Translations under genes and position numbers: made by a program
Shown here: positions 27,057-36,535 of the stretch, in pieces
Layout of the letters: every line of letters begins with the position of its first letter
How positions within the stretch are numbered: position 1 is the stretch's first letter
Assembly: GCF_027912835.1 (NCBI RefSeq)
Contig: NZ_CP115768.1
Span: 1,488,001 to 1,552,000, forward strand
Reading direction: 5' to 3'
Length of the DNA: 64,000 bases
From: Paracoccus sediminicola
GTDB lineage: Bacteria; Pseudomonadota; Alphaproteobacteria; Rhodobacterales; Rhodobacteraceae
Notes under the pieces: generated by a model
Told to the model about the DNA's origin: nothing
Database searches by the model: none
What the model saw: only the letters and a program-made list of their open reading frames with translations

Positions 27057-30000
27057 TTAGCGCCCGTTCAAAATCGGCAGAGCGTATTTGCGCCCGGCCC
27101 GGACATATTGCAAGCCGCCATTGCCGATCTCGGTGATCTGCCCGCCATTGATCTTGTCGCCGAGCCGCACGGTGACGATCTTGCCGTTGCGCAGACGGAT
27201 CAGGCCGCGGCTCGCCTTGCCTGCGCCGACCGTGCCGATCAGCTGGGTGGCGTTCAGATCGATCCCCTTGGTCGTTGCCGAACTGGCAGCATTGCCGCTG
27301 CTGGCGACCGCAGCGGACCGCACCTCGGGTTCATTGTCGATCTCGGGCGGGCGATAGGTCTGGTTGCGGCGGGCGGCGGCGGCGGCTTCGGCCTCTGCCT
27401 GCGCACGGGCGCGGGCTTCTGCGGCAGCCTTGGCCTGGGCGGCGGCGCGGGCATCGGATGCGGCACGCTCGCGCATGCGCTGCTCGGCCTGGCGTTGCAA
27501 TTCTTCATCCAGACGGCGGCGCTCGGCCAGTGCCGCGGCCTCGGCCTCGGCTTTCGATTCCCCTGCATCAGGTTCTGGCTCTGGCGCAAGTGTCCCGTCA
27601 TCGCGATCCGCGGGAGAATCGGCGAGCGCGGCTGTCACCGCCGCATCGGTGTCGTTCGAATTGCCCGAGGCCGCGGGCGGTGTGCCCCGGCGCAGCGGGC
27701 GGGATGAGCTGGTCAATGGGGTCAGTGCCACCCGCCCCGGAACGGCGGGGGACGACGACACGGCCTCGGCAATTGCCGCCTCGACCGCTCCGCTCGACGC
27801 AGAAGCGGCCGCAGCAGCAGCGGTCGAAGCAGATCGGGCGTTGCCGGGCTTGCGCGAGGGACGCGCCGAGCTGCTGAGCCGGGTCGCGCCGGACGACGCA
27901 GCAGGCGCCGAGGCCGCGCTGTCGGGTGCAGGGCTGTTCTCGGGCGTGGCCGGGCGTTCGGGGGCAAGCGCCGCCGCAACCGCATCATCTACCGCATCGC
28001 TGCGCGTCGGGCGCGGGGCCGGGCGGGCTTGCGCGAGACGGACCGGCGTAAAGCTCATGGTTTCCGATGCTGCTTGCTGCCACGGCGCGTCGATCCGGGA
28101 CAGGGCCGCCCCCTGCCCGCGCAGCGAGAACAGCGCCATATGACGAGGCGCCGGCTGCAACTGCAACACGGCGCCCTGAGCGGATGCTTCCCTGTCCGGC
28201 TTCGGCGGTGGCCTGATGCCGGTCGGCTCGGGCTGCTCGCGCCGCTCATAGGGCTGCGGGCTGCGCGGCACGTCGGGCCGCGGATCCGGCGCGGCAGATC
28301 CGGCAGCCGGGCTGCCGCGCGACGGCGCCGTCACCGGACGCGCCGAGCTGCTGAGCGTTGAACTGGCCGGAGCGCCGGGTGCGGGAGCATTTGAGGCGCT
28401 CCCGATATCGGCGCGGCTCGCCGGGGGTTCCGCCGGTGGCTCAGACGAAGGCCGCGCCGGCGCAGTGGCCGGGGCGGTTCCGCCAGCCGTCCCGGACGCA
28501 GAGCTCACGCTGCGGGAAAGATCCGCGGGCCGCGACACTGGCCGGGCCGAACGTGTCACCGTCGCGGGCCCAGAGCTCGGTGCTCCAGTCACGGCAGGCT
28601 GATCGGGGCCAGGCTCCGTCGCAGTTGCTGCTGCATTTTCCGTGCTCGGCGGCGGCGCATCCGCGGCAGTCGTCTCGCTCTCACCGACCGGATCAGCGCT
28701 GCGATAGACGGAATCGACCATCCGTGCGGCGGCACTCGTGGCGGTCTCGGCAGGCGCGAGAAGCGGTTCCTGGTCGGGCGATTCCGCGGCGACGTCGGCA
28801 TCCTCGCGCAGCGTGACGGCTGGGAGATCGGCGGAGGGGTCGGTGCCTGTGTCCGCGTCACCCGCCTCGGCTGCGGTCTCGCTGTCGGTGGTGACCGGCT
28901 GAGCATCGAGCGCGCGATCGGGCGCACCAGCTTCCGTTTCAGTGACCGTTTCGGCAGCGCCGGACCCGGCGGCGAGTTCTTCCGCTATGGTCTCACTCTG
29001 AACCGCGTTGGCTGTGTCAGCGGCGGCGCTTTCGGAAGGGGCGTTTTCTTCCGGCGCGGGCGCAGCAGACTCAAGCGACGCCTCATCATCCAGCTCGGCC
29101 GGGGCAGCGCCGCTCGGCGCTTCTGCGACAGAGGCGGAGGGTTCGGTTGCAGCGATTTCGGCCTCCTGCCCGGTCTCACGACCGCTCAGCACCGCGGCGA
29201 TGCCGAGCGCGATCAGCAGCAGGAAAACCAGAGGCAACGCCCCTTTCAGCCCCATCCGTCCGGGTTGTGCCGGGCGCGCGGGCGGTGTCGGCGCCGGACG
29301 CGCCTTCCGGCCCTCGCTGGCGCGTTCATGAAATGCCCGCGCCCGCTCGGAGAGCGGTTTTTCGGCGACCGGCTCAGCCATCGCATCAGAGCCTGAGGCC
29401 GGGCTATCCGCGTCACCCGCGTCGCGCGGCTCGGTCTTGCGCTCATTGGCCTGCGGCTCCGCGACGGGATCCTCGCCGGGCAGCACGATTGAACCGCGAT
29501 TGACCGAAGCCGCGCTCGCCGCCCCGGCCATGTCGAGGGAACCCGTCACCGTCGCGGCGGACACTGCAAGCATGTCGGTCGGGGTTTCGTCAGCACGCTG
29601 CGCCATGACATGCGGGATCACGCGCGAAATTAGAGTGCCGGGCACGGTGTCAGGTTCCGTCATCGTCAGATCCGATCGTGGCTCGCCCTGGATCGCTGAT
29701 GCGGGCGCGGTGTCTTTCGCCCCATCCGTGTCGGGCGCGGCCGGCGGCGCGGTGACGATGGTCTGGGGCTCTGCGGCGTCGTCTGACGCGGCAATCTCTG
29801 TCAGCTCGGCGGCGCGGGCCCATTCCGCGGCAAGCTCGGTGGCGCCGAAATCGGGCGTGCCGGGGAACTTGCCGGACGCGGGCGCGGCGAGAAAGCGATC
29901 AGGGGCGAACCCGTGACGAACGGCGAAATCCTCGGCCTCCTGAAGCGTCTGCTTCGCGACCGCTGCAATCTTGACAGACGCACCGGGCGCCGCGTCGGCG

Positions 30001-30338
30001 GGGACGTAGTCAAAGGCAAGATCTTCGACCCGGTAAGGCGTCAGCCCGTCCAGACCGGCCTGAACCGCATCGCGGGTCGTGGCCGCCGAAGGCAGCACCA
30101 GATCGGTGTAGAGGATCTGGTCCTCGGGGATCACCAATGCCAGACCTGGCGCATTCGCGGCACGGATGCGCTGCGCAAAACCGCCGAGACCTGCGCGCAG
30201 ATCGCCGTCGAACGGCGCCCTGCCCAGCTCCGCCCATTGACTGCCGTCGCGATGCAGAAGCTGCACCCCGTCCGGCTGGAACCCCAATGCGTAATCCCTG
30301 TCAGGGGCTTCGGCCCCCATCATGCTCTGCTCGTTCAT
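27057..30338 (-). CDS. 1093-residue GspL/GspC-like membrane fusion protein with long disordered linker
   Basis: The start at 30338 gives MNEQSMMGAEAPDRDYALGF; the frame is open upstream only as a shadow of the SIMPL gene. Residues 15-155 (ALGFQPDGVQLLHRDG, VIPEDQILYTDLVLPSA, GLTPYRVEDLAFDY) resemble the actin-like cytoplasmic domain of GspL/PilM. A basic stretch then precedes one membrane helix (about 367-385). The rest would be periplasmic: a Pro/Ala/Glu-rich linker, a charged Ala/Glu/Arg helix (about 930-990), and a C-terminal domain (about 1024-1093; TQLIGTVG, GLIRLRNGKIVTVRLGDKINGGQITEIG) like the periplasmic HR/PilP domain of GspC. No other type II secretion or pilus gene is near. Composition is strongly biased. 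Function unknown. Confidence 0.7.
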   Translation of the reverse strand: MNEQSMMGAEAPDRDYALGFQPDGVQLLHRDGSQWAELGRAPFDGDLRAGLGGFAQRIRAANAPGLALVIPEDQILYTDLVLPSAATTRDAVQAGLDGLTPYRVEDLAFDYVPADAAPGASVKIAAVAKQTLQEAEDFAVRHGFAPDRFLAAPASGKFPGTPDFGATELAAEWARAAELTEIAASDDAAEPQTIVTAPPAAPDTDGAKDTAPASAIQGEPRSDLTMTEPDTVPGTLISRVIPHVMAQRADETPTDMLAVSAATVTGSLDMAGAASAASVNRGSIVLPGEDPVAEPQANERKTEPRDAGDADSPASGSDAMAEPVAEKPLSERARAFHERASEGRKARPAPTPPARPAQPGRMGLKGALPLVFLLLIALGIAAVLSGRETGQEAEIAATEPSASVAEAPSGAAPAELDDEASLESAAPAPEENAPSESAAADTANAVQSETIAEELAAGSGAAETVTETEAGAPDRALDAQPVTTDSETAAEAGDADTGTDPSADLPAVTLREDADVAAESPDQEPLLAPAETATSAAARMVDSVYRSADPVGESETTAADAPPPSTENAAATATEPGPDQPAVTGAPSSGPATVTRSARPVSRPADLSRSVSSASGTAGGTAPATAPARPSSEPPAEPPASRADIGSASNAPAPGAPASSTLSSSARPVTAPSRGSPAAGSAAPDPRPDVPRSPQPYERREQPEPTGIRPPPKPDREASAQGAVLQLQPAPRHMALFSLRGQGAALSRIDAPWQQAASETMSFTPVRLAQARPAPRPTRSDAVDDAVAAALAPERPATPENSPAPDSAASAPAASSGATRLSSSARPSRKPGNARSASTAAAAAASASSGAVEAAIAEAVSSSPAVPGRVALTPLTSSSRPLRRGTPPAASGNSNDTDAAVTAALADSPADRDDGTLAPEPEPDAGESKAEAEAAALAERRRLDEELQRQAEQRMRERAASDARAAAQAKAAAEARARAQAEAEAAAAARRNQTYRPPEIDNEPEVRSAAVASSGNAASSATTKGIDLNATQLIGTVGAGKASRGLIRLRNGKIVTVRLGDKINGGQITEIGNGGLQYVRAGRKYALPILNGR

Positions 30339-30479
30339 CTGCTCTGGCCTTATCCGGCTGGCTTGTTTTTTACCTGCATAACCCGAACGCGCGCCCATTG
30401 GAAGAACGCGCGCGGTTGTGAATGAACAAAACATGCTGCGGCGGCGTTGCCCGGACAGAGACAACCACAAGGAGACGCC

Positions 30480-31772
30480 ATGCCTGCCCCTCGCTCCAAC
30501 CGCCTTATTGCCGCCCTGCTCGGCGGAACCTGCGCCGCCCTTCTGACCGCCCCGGCCATGGCCGCGCCCGGCATGGGTCAGTCCTGCGGTCACCCCGGAA
30601 TGCTCACCGTGGCCGGTCACGGCGAGGCGCGGGTCGCGCCGGATCAGGTGATGATCTCGCTGGGCGTCACCACTCAGGCCGAAACCGCCGATGCGGCCAT
30701 GCAGCAGAACTCGCAGCAGCAGGACGCCGTGCTGCGATCGCTGAGCGATGCCGGTGTCGAATCTCCGGACATTCAGACATCGGGGCTGACGCTGAACCCG
30801 ATGATGAACTATCCCGAAGGCGGAGCTGCGCCGTCGATCGAGGGTTATATGGCCCATAACATGCTGACCGTGCGGGTCACCGATATCGGCCGCGTCGGCG
30901 AGGTTCTGGACAGCATCGTCGATGCCGGCGCCAATGAAATGCAGGGCATCCGCTTCATCCGCGAAGATTCACAGGCAACCGAGGACGAGGCGCTGAGCCT
31001 GGCCGTCGAGGATGCCACCCATCGCGCAGGGGTCATGGCCGATGCAGCGGGCCTTGAGCTGGGCCGGCTGATGCGCATGGGCGAGCCGCGGGCCGAGATT
31101 GCCTCGCCCGGCCCGATGGCGATGCGCGCGATGGACGCGGCAGGCGCGCAGTCGAACAGCATTCCCGTCGAGGGCGGCGAGGTGGCGTTCACCTCAGAGG
31201 TCGAACTGACCTTCGCGCTCGCCAGTGGCGAGGATTGCGCCATGCCGGGCGGAAAGGATCGCGATCACGGCGATAAGCACGGTGAGAGAGATCGCGGCGA
31301 CAAGAACCCTGAGGAGGATCGTGGGGATCGGGATCGCGGCGATGAGGCGCGCGGAAGCGACAGGCCCCGCGACATGCCGTCCGGCCCCGCACCCACCGAG
31401 AGCCCCGACGCGCCCCCGGCACCGTCTGGCCAAGACGGAGCAGGTGACGATGTGACAAGCGATCCAATGCCGCTGCCGGCGACCGAGGCCACCGCCGCAC
31501 CAGACGCGGACGAGGCAGAGACGCCGCCTGATGCATCGCCCGCGCAGGGCACAGCCCCAAGCGGCGACGCCGAAGAGCCTTCCGCCAGCGGCACCGAAAG
31601 CGACACCGCATCCGAAGACCCGACCGGCGAGGCAAGTGAGGCAGAAGCCGAGGCAGAGATCGAGGCCGCTACCGATGTGTCCACCGAAACTCTGCCCAAT
31701 CCGGACGACATCGAGATGGATGCAGCATCGGATGCCTCGACCGATGCGGAAAGCCCGACAAGCAGCAACTGA
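30480..31772 (+). CDS. Exported SIMPL (DUF541) protein with charged low-complexity tail
   Basis: Start 30480 follows AAGGAGA and gives a signal peptide (cut near APAMA|APG, residue 28). Residues about 40-258 form a SIMPL/DUF541 domain (ISLGVTTQAETADAAMQQN, SGLTLNPMMNY, GYMAHNMLTVRVTDIGRVGEVLD as landmarks), found in periplasmic oxidative-stress proteins such as BP26 and YggE. After it comes a Asp/Arg/Gly-rich stretch with repeated DRGD-type units (about 265-305) and then an acidic Ala/Glu/Asp/Pro/Ser tail to residue 430, both probably disordered. It is divergent from the GspL/GspC-like gene. Confidence 0.82.
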   Translation: MPAPRSNRLIAALLGGTCAALLTAPAMAAPGMGQSCGHPGMLTVAGHGEARVAPDQVMISLGVTTQAETADAAMQQNSQQQDAVLRSLSDAGVESPDIQTSGLTLNPMMNYPEGGAAPSIEGYMAHNMLTVRVTDIGRVGEVLDSIVDAGANEMQGIRFIREDSQATEDEALSLAVEDATHRAGVMADAAGLELGRLMRMGEPRAEIASPGPMAMRAMDAAGAQSNSIPVEGGEVAFTSEVELTFALASGEDCAMPGGKDRDHGDKHGERDRGDKNPEEDRGDRDRGDEARGSDRPRDMPSGPAPTESPDAPPAPSGQDGAGDDVTSDPMPLPATEATAAPDADEAETPPDASPAQGTAPSGDAEEPSASGTESDTASEDPTGEASEAEAEAEIEAATDVSTETLPNPDDIEMDAASDASTDAESPTSSN

Positions 31773-31779
31773 CATCTCG

Positions 31780-31805
31780 GCCCGGCCTGCATCTGCTGGC
31801 CGGGC
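31780..31805. terminator. Hairpin between convergent SIMPL and metY-type genes
   Basis: GCCCGGCC (31780-31787) pairs perfectly with GGCCGGGC (31798-31805) over a 10-base loop. It begins 8 bases after one stop codon and ends 21 bases before the other. There is no clear U-tract. Confidence 0.5.
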
Positions 31806-31826
31806 TGATACTCTGGCCGCCCCCGC

Positions 31827-33113
31827 TCAGCCGGTGGCCGCAGCAAGCGCCTGATCGAGATCGGCGATAAGATCTTCGGCGTCCTCCAGCCCGATGGAGA
31901 GCCGCACCACATCGGGACCGGCCCCGGCCGCGATCTGCTGATCCTCGGTCAGCTGGCGGTGGGTGGTCGAAGCCGAATGGATCACCAATGAGCGGGAATC
32001 GCCCAGATTGGCGACATGGCTGAACAGTTTCAGCGAATCGACCAGCTTCACCCCGGCCTCGTATCCGCCCTTGATCGTGAAGGTGAACAGCGACCCCGCC
32101 CCGTTCGGATAAAGCCGCTGCGCCGTCGCGTTCCAGGGCGAGCTTTCTAGACCGGCATAGGTCACCGAGGTCACGCGGTCGTCTTTCTCAAGCCAATCGG
32201 CGACATGTTTCGCATTGGCGACATGTTTCTCGATCCGCAGCGGCAGCGTCTCGATCCCCAGAAGCGTGTAATGCGCGGCTTGCGGGTTCATGGTCATCCC
32301 CAGATCGCGCAGACCGATGGCGATGCCGTGGAAGGTGAAGGCGAGATTCCCGAAGGTCTCGTGGAATTTCAGCCCGTGATAGGCCGGCTCGGGCTCTGAC
32401 AGGGACGGGAACCGGCCCGAGGCGGACCAGTCGAATGTGCCGCTATCCACGACCACGCCGCCGGTCACCGTGCCGTTGCCGGTCATGAACTTGGTCAGGC
32501 TGTGCACGACCAGTGTCGCCCCCATCTCGATCGGGCGGCACAGATAGGGCGTCGCCAGGGTGTTGTCCACGATCAGCGGAATGCCGGCATTCTCGGCGAT
32601 CTCGGCCATGGCCGGGATGTCGGTCACATAGCCGCCGGGATTCGAGATCGATTCGCAGAAGATCGCCTGGGTGTCGTCGTCGATCGCCGCGCGCACCGCC
32701 TCGGCATCGTCCAGATCGACGAATTTCGCTGACCAGCCGAAGCGCTTGATGGTCTGGCTGAACTGGGTCACCGTGCCGCCATAAAGCCGGGTCGAGGCGA
32801 CGATGTTCTTGCCCGGCGCCATCAGCGGGAACAGCGCCAGGATCTGCGCGGCATGGCCGGAGGCGGTGCAGACCGCCCCTGCCCCGCCTTCGAGATCGGC
32901 AATGCGCGCCTGAAGCGCGCCGATGGTCGGGTTGGTCAGCCGTGAATAGATATAGCCGACCTCTTGCAGCCCGAACAGCCGCGCAGCGTGGTCGGCATCT
33001 TTGAAGACATAGGATGTTGTCTGGTAGATCGGCACCTGCCGCGCCCCGGTGGCCGGATCGGGCGGCGTGCCGGCATGGATGGCGCGCGTGTCGAAGCCCA
33101 GTGGATCGCTCAT
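31827..33113 (-). CDS. metY: O-acetylhomoserine sulfhydrylase / aminocarboxypropyltransferase
   Basis: PLP enzyme making homocysteine from O-acetylhomoserine and sulfide for methionine synthesis. The start at 33113 gives MSDPLGFDTRAIHAG, typical of the Cys/Met-metabolism family; the frame is open upstream by chance. The 428 residues include YSRLTNPTIGALQARIADLEGG (landmark), the PLP-binding helix region SGHAAQILAL and the Schiff-base lysine in VHSLTKFMTGNG. The insertion near IKGGYEAGVKLVDSLKLFSHVANLGDSRSLVIHSASTTH is typical of MetY rather than MetB/MetZ. It is divergent from hisC. Confidence 0.92.
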   Translation of the reverse strand: MSDPLGFDTRAIHAGTPPDPATGARQVPIYQTTSYVFKDADHAARLFGLQEVGYIYSRLTNPTIGALQARIADLEGGAGAVCTASGHAAQILALFPLMAPGKNIVASTRLYGGTVTQFSQTIKRFGWSAKFVDLDDAEAVRAAIDDDTQAIFCESISNPGGYVTDIPAMAEIAENAGIPLIVDNTLATPYLCRPIEMGATLVVHSLTKFMTGNGTVTGGVVVDSGTFDWSASGRFPSLSEPEPAYHGLKFHETFGNLAFTFHGIAIGLRDLGMTMNPQAAHYTLLGIETLPLRIEKHVANAKHVADWLEKDDRVTSVTYAGLESSPWNATAQRLYPNGAGSLFTFTIKGGYEAGVKLVDSLKLFSHVANLGDSRSLVIHSASTTHRQLTEDQQIAAGAGPDVVRLSIGLEDAEDLIADLDQALAAATG

Positions 33114-33340
33114 AACTCTTCCCCCTTGATCTGCCCGCAGCTTAGGGCGGGCTCTGCGTGGCGTGCAATGAAGAACTGCCCCGCATTCTCCGCATTGACC
33201 GCCCCCGCCACACCGCTTCCACGCCGCTTCCCGCCGACACCCAAAGCACAACCCGTACACAACCCGGCCCTGCGGCGCTTTCGCCCGCTTTCCAACGGCT
33301 TCCGCCACAGCTATGAGAGCGGGACGAAAGGAGACGCATC

Positions 33341-34441
33341 ATGTCCGACCAGCCCCGCATCCGGCCCCAGCCCGGCATCATGGAGATCGCGCTGTATGAG
33401 GGCGGCGCCGCGCATGTGCAGGGGATGGATAACGTGGTGAAGCTGTCCTCCAACGAAAACCCGTTCGGCGCTTCGGAAAAAGCGCGCGAGGCGGTCGCCC
33501 GCGCCGCGCATCAGATGCACCGCTACCCGTCCACGGATCACCGCCCCTTGCGTGAGGCGATCGGGCGGGTGCACGGGCTGGACCCCGACCGGATCATCTG
33601 CGGTGTGGGCTCGGACGAGATCATTCATTTTCTGGCGCAGTGCTATGTCGGACCGGGCGACGAGGTCGTGTTCACCGAGCATGGTTTCCTGATGTATCGC
33701 ATCTCGACCATGGCGGCGGGCGGCACGCCCGTTGCCGTGCCCGAACGCGACCGGGTCACCGATGTGGACGCGATACTGGCCGCCTGCACCGCGCGGACCA
33801 AGCTGGTCTTTGTCGCCAACCCGAACAATCCGACCGGGACGATGATCGGGCTGGATCAGCTTGAACGGCTGGCGAACGGACTGCCCGAAGGCGCGCTGTT
33901 GGTCATCGACGCCGCCTATGCGGAATATGTGACGGGCTACGATGGCGGGGCCGCGCTGGCCACGCGGCTGAGCAATGTTTTCATGACCCGGACCTTCTCG
34001 AAAATCTACGGGCTTGGCGGTCTCCGCGTCGGCTGGGGCTATGGCCCGCGCGAGATCATTGACGTGCTGAACCGCATCCGCGGGCCGTTCAACCTGTCAA
34101 ACGTCGCGCTTGCCGGGGCAGAAGCGGCGATGAACGATCAGGATCACGTCACCCGCTCGCGCGAGGATAATGCACGGCTGCGCGACTGGCTGGCCGGAGC
34201 GCTGGCCGAGAAAGGCGTGCCGTCTGATACATCCTGCGCGAATTTCATCCTCGCCCGTTTCGCGGACGAGGCGGTCGCGGATGGCTGCGACGCAGCGCTG
34301 AAGGCCGAAGGGCTGATCGTGCGAAAGGTGGCCGGTTACGGGCTGCCGAACTGCCTGCGCATCACCGTGGGCGACGAACCCTCCTGCCGGCGCGTCGCCC
34401 ATGTCATAGGCCGTTTCATGGCCGAAAGGGGTCAGGCATGA
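33341..34441 (+). CDS. hisC: Histidinol-phosphate aminotransferase family (HisC; possibly aromatic aminotransferase)
   Basis: A 366-residue fold-type I PLP aminotransferase. It shows [15 protein letters not shown], the PLP-binding region with [13 protein letters not shown], and Schiff-base Lys221 in [16 protein letters not shown]. HisC converts imidazole acetol-phosphate to histidinol phosphate, but the stop overlaps the start of tyrA (ATGA at 34438-34441), so this copy may mainly transaminate prephenate or 4-hydroxyphenylpyruvate. The ribosome site is AAGGAGA. No other his genes are in the window. Confidence 0.92.
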   Translation: MSDQPRIRPQPGIMEIALYEGGAAHVQGMDNVVKLSSNENPFGASEKAREAVARAAHQMHRYPSTDHRPLREAIGRVHGLDPDRIICGVGSDEIIHFLAQCYVGPGDEVVFTEHGFLMYRISTMAAGGTPVAVPERDRVTDVDAILAACTARTKLVFVANPNNPTGTMIGLDQLERLANGLPEGALLVIDAAYAEYVTGYDGGAALATRLSNVFMTRTFSKIYGLGGLRVGWGYGPREIIDVLNRIRGPFNLSNVALAGAEAAMNDQDHVTRSREDNARLRDWLAGALAEKGVPSDTSCANFILARFADEAVADGCDAALKAEGLIVRKVAGYGLPNCLRITVGDEPSCRRVAHVIGRFMAERGQA

Positions 34442-35373
34442 GCGTTATTTACGACAAGGTCGCCCTGATCGGGCTGGGTCTGATTGCCGGGTCGATCTCG
34501 CTGGCGGCGCGGCGCGCCGGGGCGGCGGGCCGGATCAGCGGCACGGCGCGTTCGGCCCGTTCGCGCTCGGCGGCGCGGTCGCTGCAGCTTTGCGACGATA
34601 TCACCGACAATGCCGCTGCCGCCGTGCGCGATGCCGATCTGGTCGTGCTCTGCGTTCCGGTTGGCGCGATGGGCAAGGTCATGGCCGAGATCGGACCGCA
34701 TCTGAAACAGGGCGCGGTGGTCACCGATGTCGGCTCGGTCAAGCAGGAGGTGATCGAACAGGTCACCCCGCATCTGCCCGCCCATGTCCATTTCATTCCG
34801 GGCCACCCGCTGGCGGGGACCGAACAATCCGGTCCCTATGCCGGTTTCGCCGAGCTGTTCGAGAATCGCTGGTGGCTGCTGACACCGCCCGAGGATGCCG
34901 ATCCCGCAGAGGTGTCGCGGCTGCGGCGCTTCATCCGCGCCCTCGGCGCCAATGTCGAGGATATGGAGCCGGGGCACCACGATCTGGTGTTGGCCGTCAC
35001 CAGCCATATCCCGCATCTCATCGCCTATACGATGGTGGGCGTCGCCGATCACCTGACGCGGGTGAAAGAAACCGAGATCATCAAATACTCCGCCGCCGGT
35101 TTTCGCGACTTTACCCGGATCGCGGCCTCTGATCCGACTATGTGGCGCGATGTGTTCCTGACCAACAAGGAACCGGTGCTGGATATTCTGGGCCGCTTCA
35201 CCGAGGAGCTTTTCGTGCTGCAACGCGCCATCCGCATGGGGGACGGCGAGTATCTGCATGACTATTTCACCCATACCCGCGCCATCCGCCGGGGCATCAT
35301 CGAAGCCGGTCAGGACACTGACGCACCCGATTTCGGCCGCAGCGCAAAGCCGCCCGCCGGAAAGGTCGATTGA
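34438..35373 (+). CDS. tyrA: Prephenate/arogenate dehydrogenase
   Basis: Oxidatively decarboxylates prephenate or arogenate on the tyrosine route. The 311 residues begin with the NAD-binding fingerprint [14 protein letters not shown], and the catalytic segments [13 protein letters not shown] and [13 protein letters not shown] are intact. Substrate preference (prephenate or arogenate) cannot be read. It is coupled to hisC, forming a two-gene aromatic amino acid unit. No chorismate mutase domain is fused to it. Confidence 0.94.
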   Translation: MSVIYDKVALIGLGLIAGSISLAARRAGAAGRISGTARSARSRSAARSLQLCDDITDNAAAAVRDADLVVLCVPVGAMGKVMAEIGPHLKQGAVVTDVGSVKQEVIEQVTPHLPAHVHFIPGHPLAGTEQSGPYAGFAELFENRWWLLTPPEDADPAEVSRLRRFIRALGANVEDMEPGHHDLVLAVTSHIPHLIAYTMVGVADHLTRVKETEIIKYSAAGFRDFTRIAASDPTMWRDVFLTNKEPVLDILGRFTEELFVLQRAIRMGDGEYLHDYFTHTRAIRRGIIEAGQDTDAPDFGRSAKPPAGKVD

Positions 35374-35539
35374 GCCGGCGATCCAGACCGACCCTCGGGA
35401 CGCTGTCACGCGAGAGGTCGCGACCCGATTTCACCCCGCCGCCGCTGCGCTGTCGCGGCGATGACGTCAAGGCGTCCGCGCCCCTGCCGGGCGGCACGGG
35501 ACGCCAAGCGGGCGCTCGGCTAAGCGACACACTGGCGCC

Positions 35540-36535
35540 CTAAATCAGCCCGGCCTTGCGGAAATCCTCGGACACGTCGCGCTCGGGCCGTGCACCCACA
35601 TGGCTGATGACCTCGGAGGCGGCCATCACACCCATGCGCCCGGCGGTTTCCAGATCCTGCCCGGTCGCCAGCCCATAGATCAGCCCGGCGGCAAACTGGT
35701 CGCCTGCCCCGGTCGCATCGACCGGCACGACGCGATGCACCGGCACCTCGACGCGCTTGCTGCCCTGAAACAGCAGAGCGGCATCGCCCGACCGCGTGCA
35801 GATCACCGTGTGACAATCGGCCGTCGCCAGGCGCAGCGCCTCATCGAGATTGGTCTGATACAGCGCCTCCCATTCATGGACGTTGCCGATCACGTAATCC
35901 ATCTGCTCGGACACGAGCCGCCGGAAATCATCGCGATGGCGGTCCACGCAGAACGGATCGGACAGGGCGATCCCGGCCTGCCCCCCGGCCTTGTGACAGG
36001 CATCCGCGGCGGCCATGAAGGCGGCCTTGCCGGCTGGCTTGTCGTAAAGATACCCCTCAAGGAACAGCCATTTGCTGCCCGAGAATACCGCCTCGTCCAC
36101 ATCGTCCGAGCTGAGATTGGCCGATATCCCCAGATAGGTGTTCATCGACCGCTCGCCATCCGGCGTCACGAAGATGATCGAGCGCGAGGTGGGCAGAGCG
36201 CCGCCCGACACCGGCTCATTCACGAAACGCGTCCCCTCTTCCTCGGTCTGAGCCGCGTAGGAACGCCCGAGCTCGTCATCCGCGACGCGCCCGATAAAGG
36301 CCGTATTCAGCCCCAGCCGTCCGATCCCGGCCAGCGTGTTGGCGACAGAACCGCCCGGCACCAGCCGCGCACTGCCGCGCTTGGCCTGCTGCGCCAGCAG
36401 GAACTCCGAGCGGTCACGCTCGACCAACTGCATGATCCCCTTCTCGACCTCCATTTCGGCCAGGTCGGCATCCTCGGTCGAGGCAATCACGTCGATAATG
36501 GCGTTGCCGATGCCGATCACGTCAAAAGCGGTCAT
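35540..36535 (-). CDS. Adenosine kinase (PfkB family)
   Basis: 331 residues of the ribokinase fold. Family signatures: IGIGNAIIDVIAS near the start, GGSVANTLAGIGRLG, and the anion-hole/catalytic motif VDATGAGDQFAAGL with the catalytic Asp near residue 275. It matches the alphaproteobacterial adenosine/carbohydrate kinase group and probably recycles adenosine from the SAM cycle, but sugar substrates cannot be excluded. It overlaps the end of nth (ATGA at 36532-36535), so it follows nth in one operon. Confidence 0.9.
   Translation of the reverse strand: MTAFDVIGIGNAIIDVIASTEDADLAEMEVEKGIMQLVERDRSEFLLAQQAKRGSARLVPGGSVANTLAGIGRLGLNTAFIGRVADDELGRSYAAQTEEEGTRFVNEPVSGGALPTSRSIIFVTPDGERSMNTYLGISANLSSDDVDEAVFSGSKWLFLEGYLYDKPAGKAAFMAAADACHKAGGQAGIALSDPFCVDRHRDDFRRLVSEQMDYVIGNVHEWEALYQTNLDEALRLATADCHTVICTRSGDAALLFQGSKRVEVPVHRVVPVDATGAGDQFAAGLIYGLATGQDLETAGRMGVMAASEVISHVGARPERDVSEDFRKAGLI

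Noticed and set aside
30339..30857. Upstream extension of the GspL/GspC-like protein
   Set aside because: The 173 extra codons are antisense to the SIMPL gene and the conserved-looking region begins right after Met at 30338.
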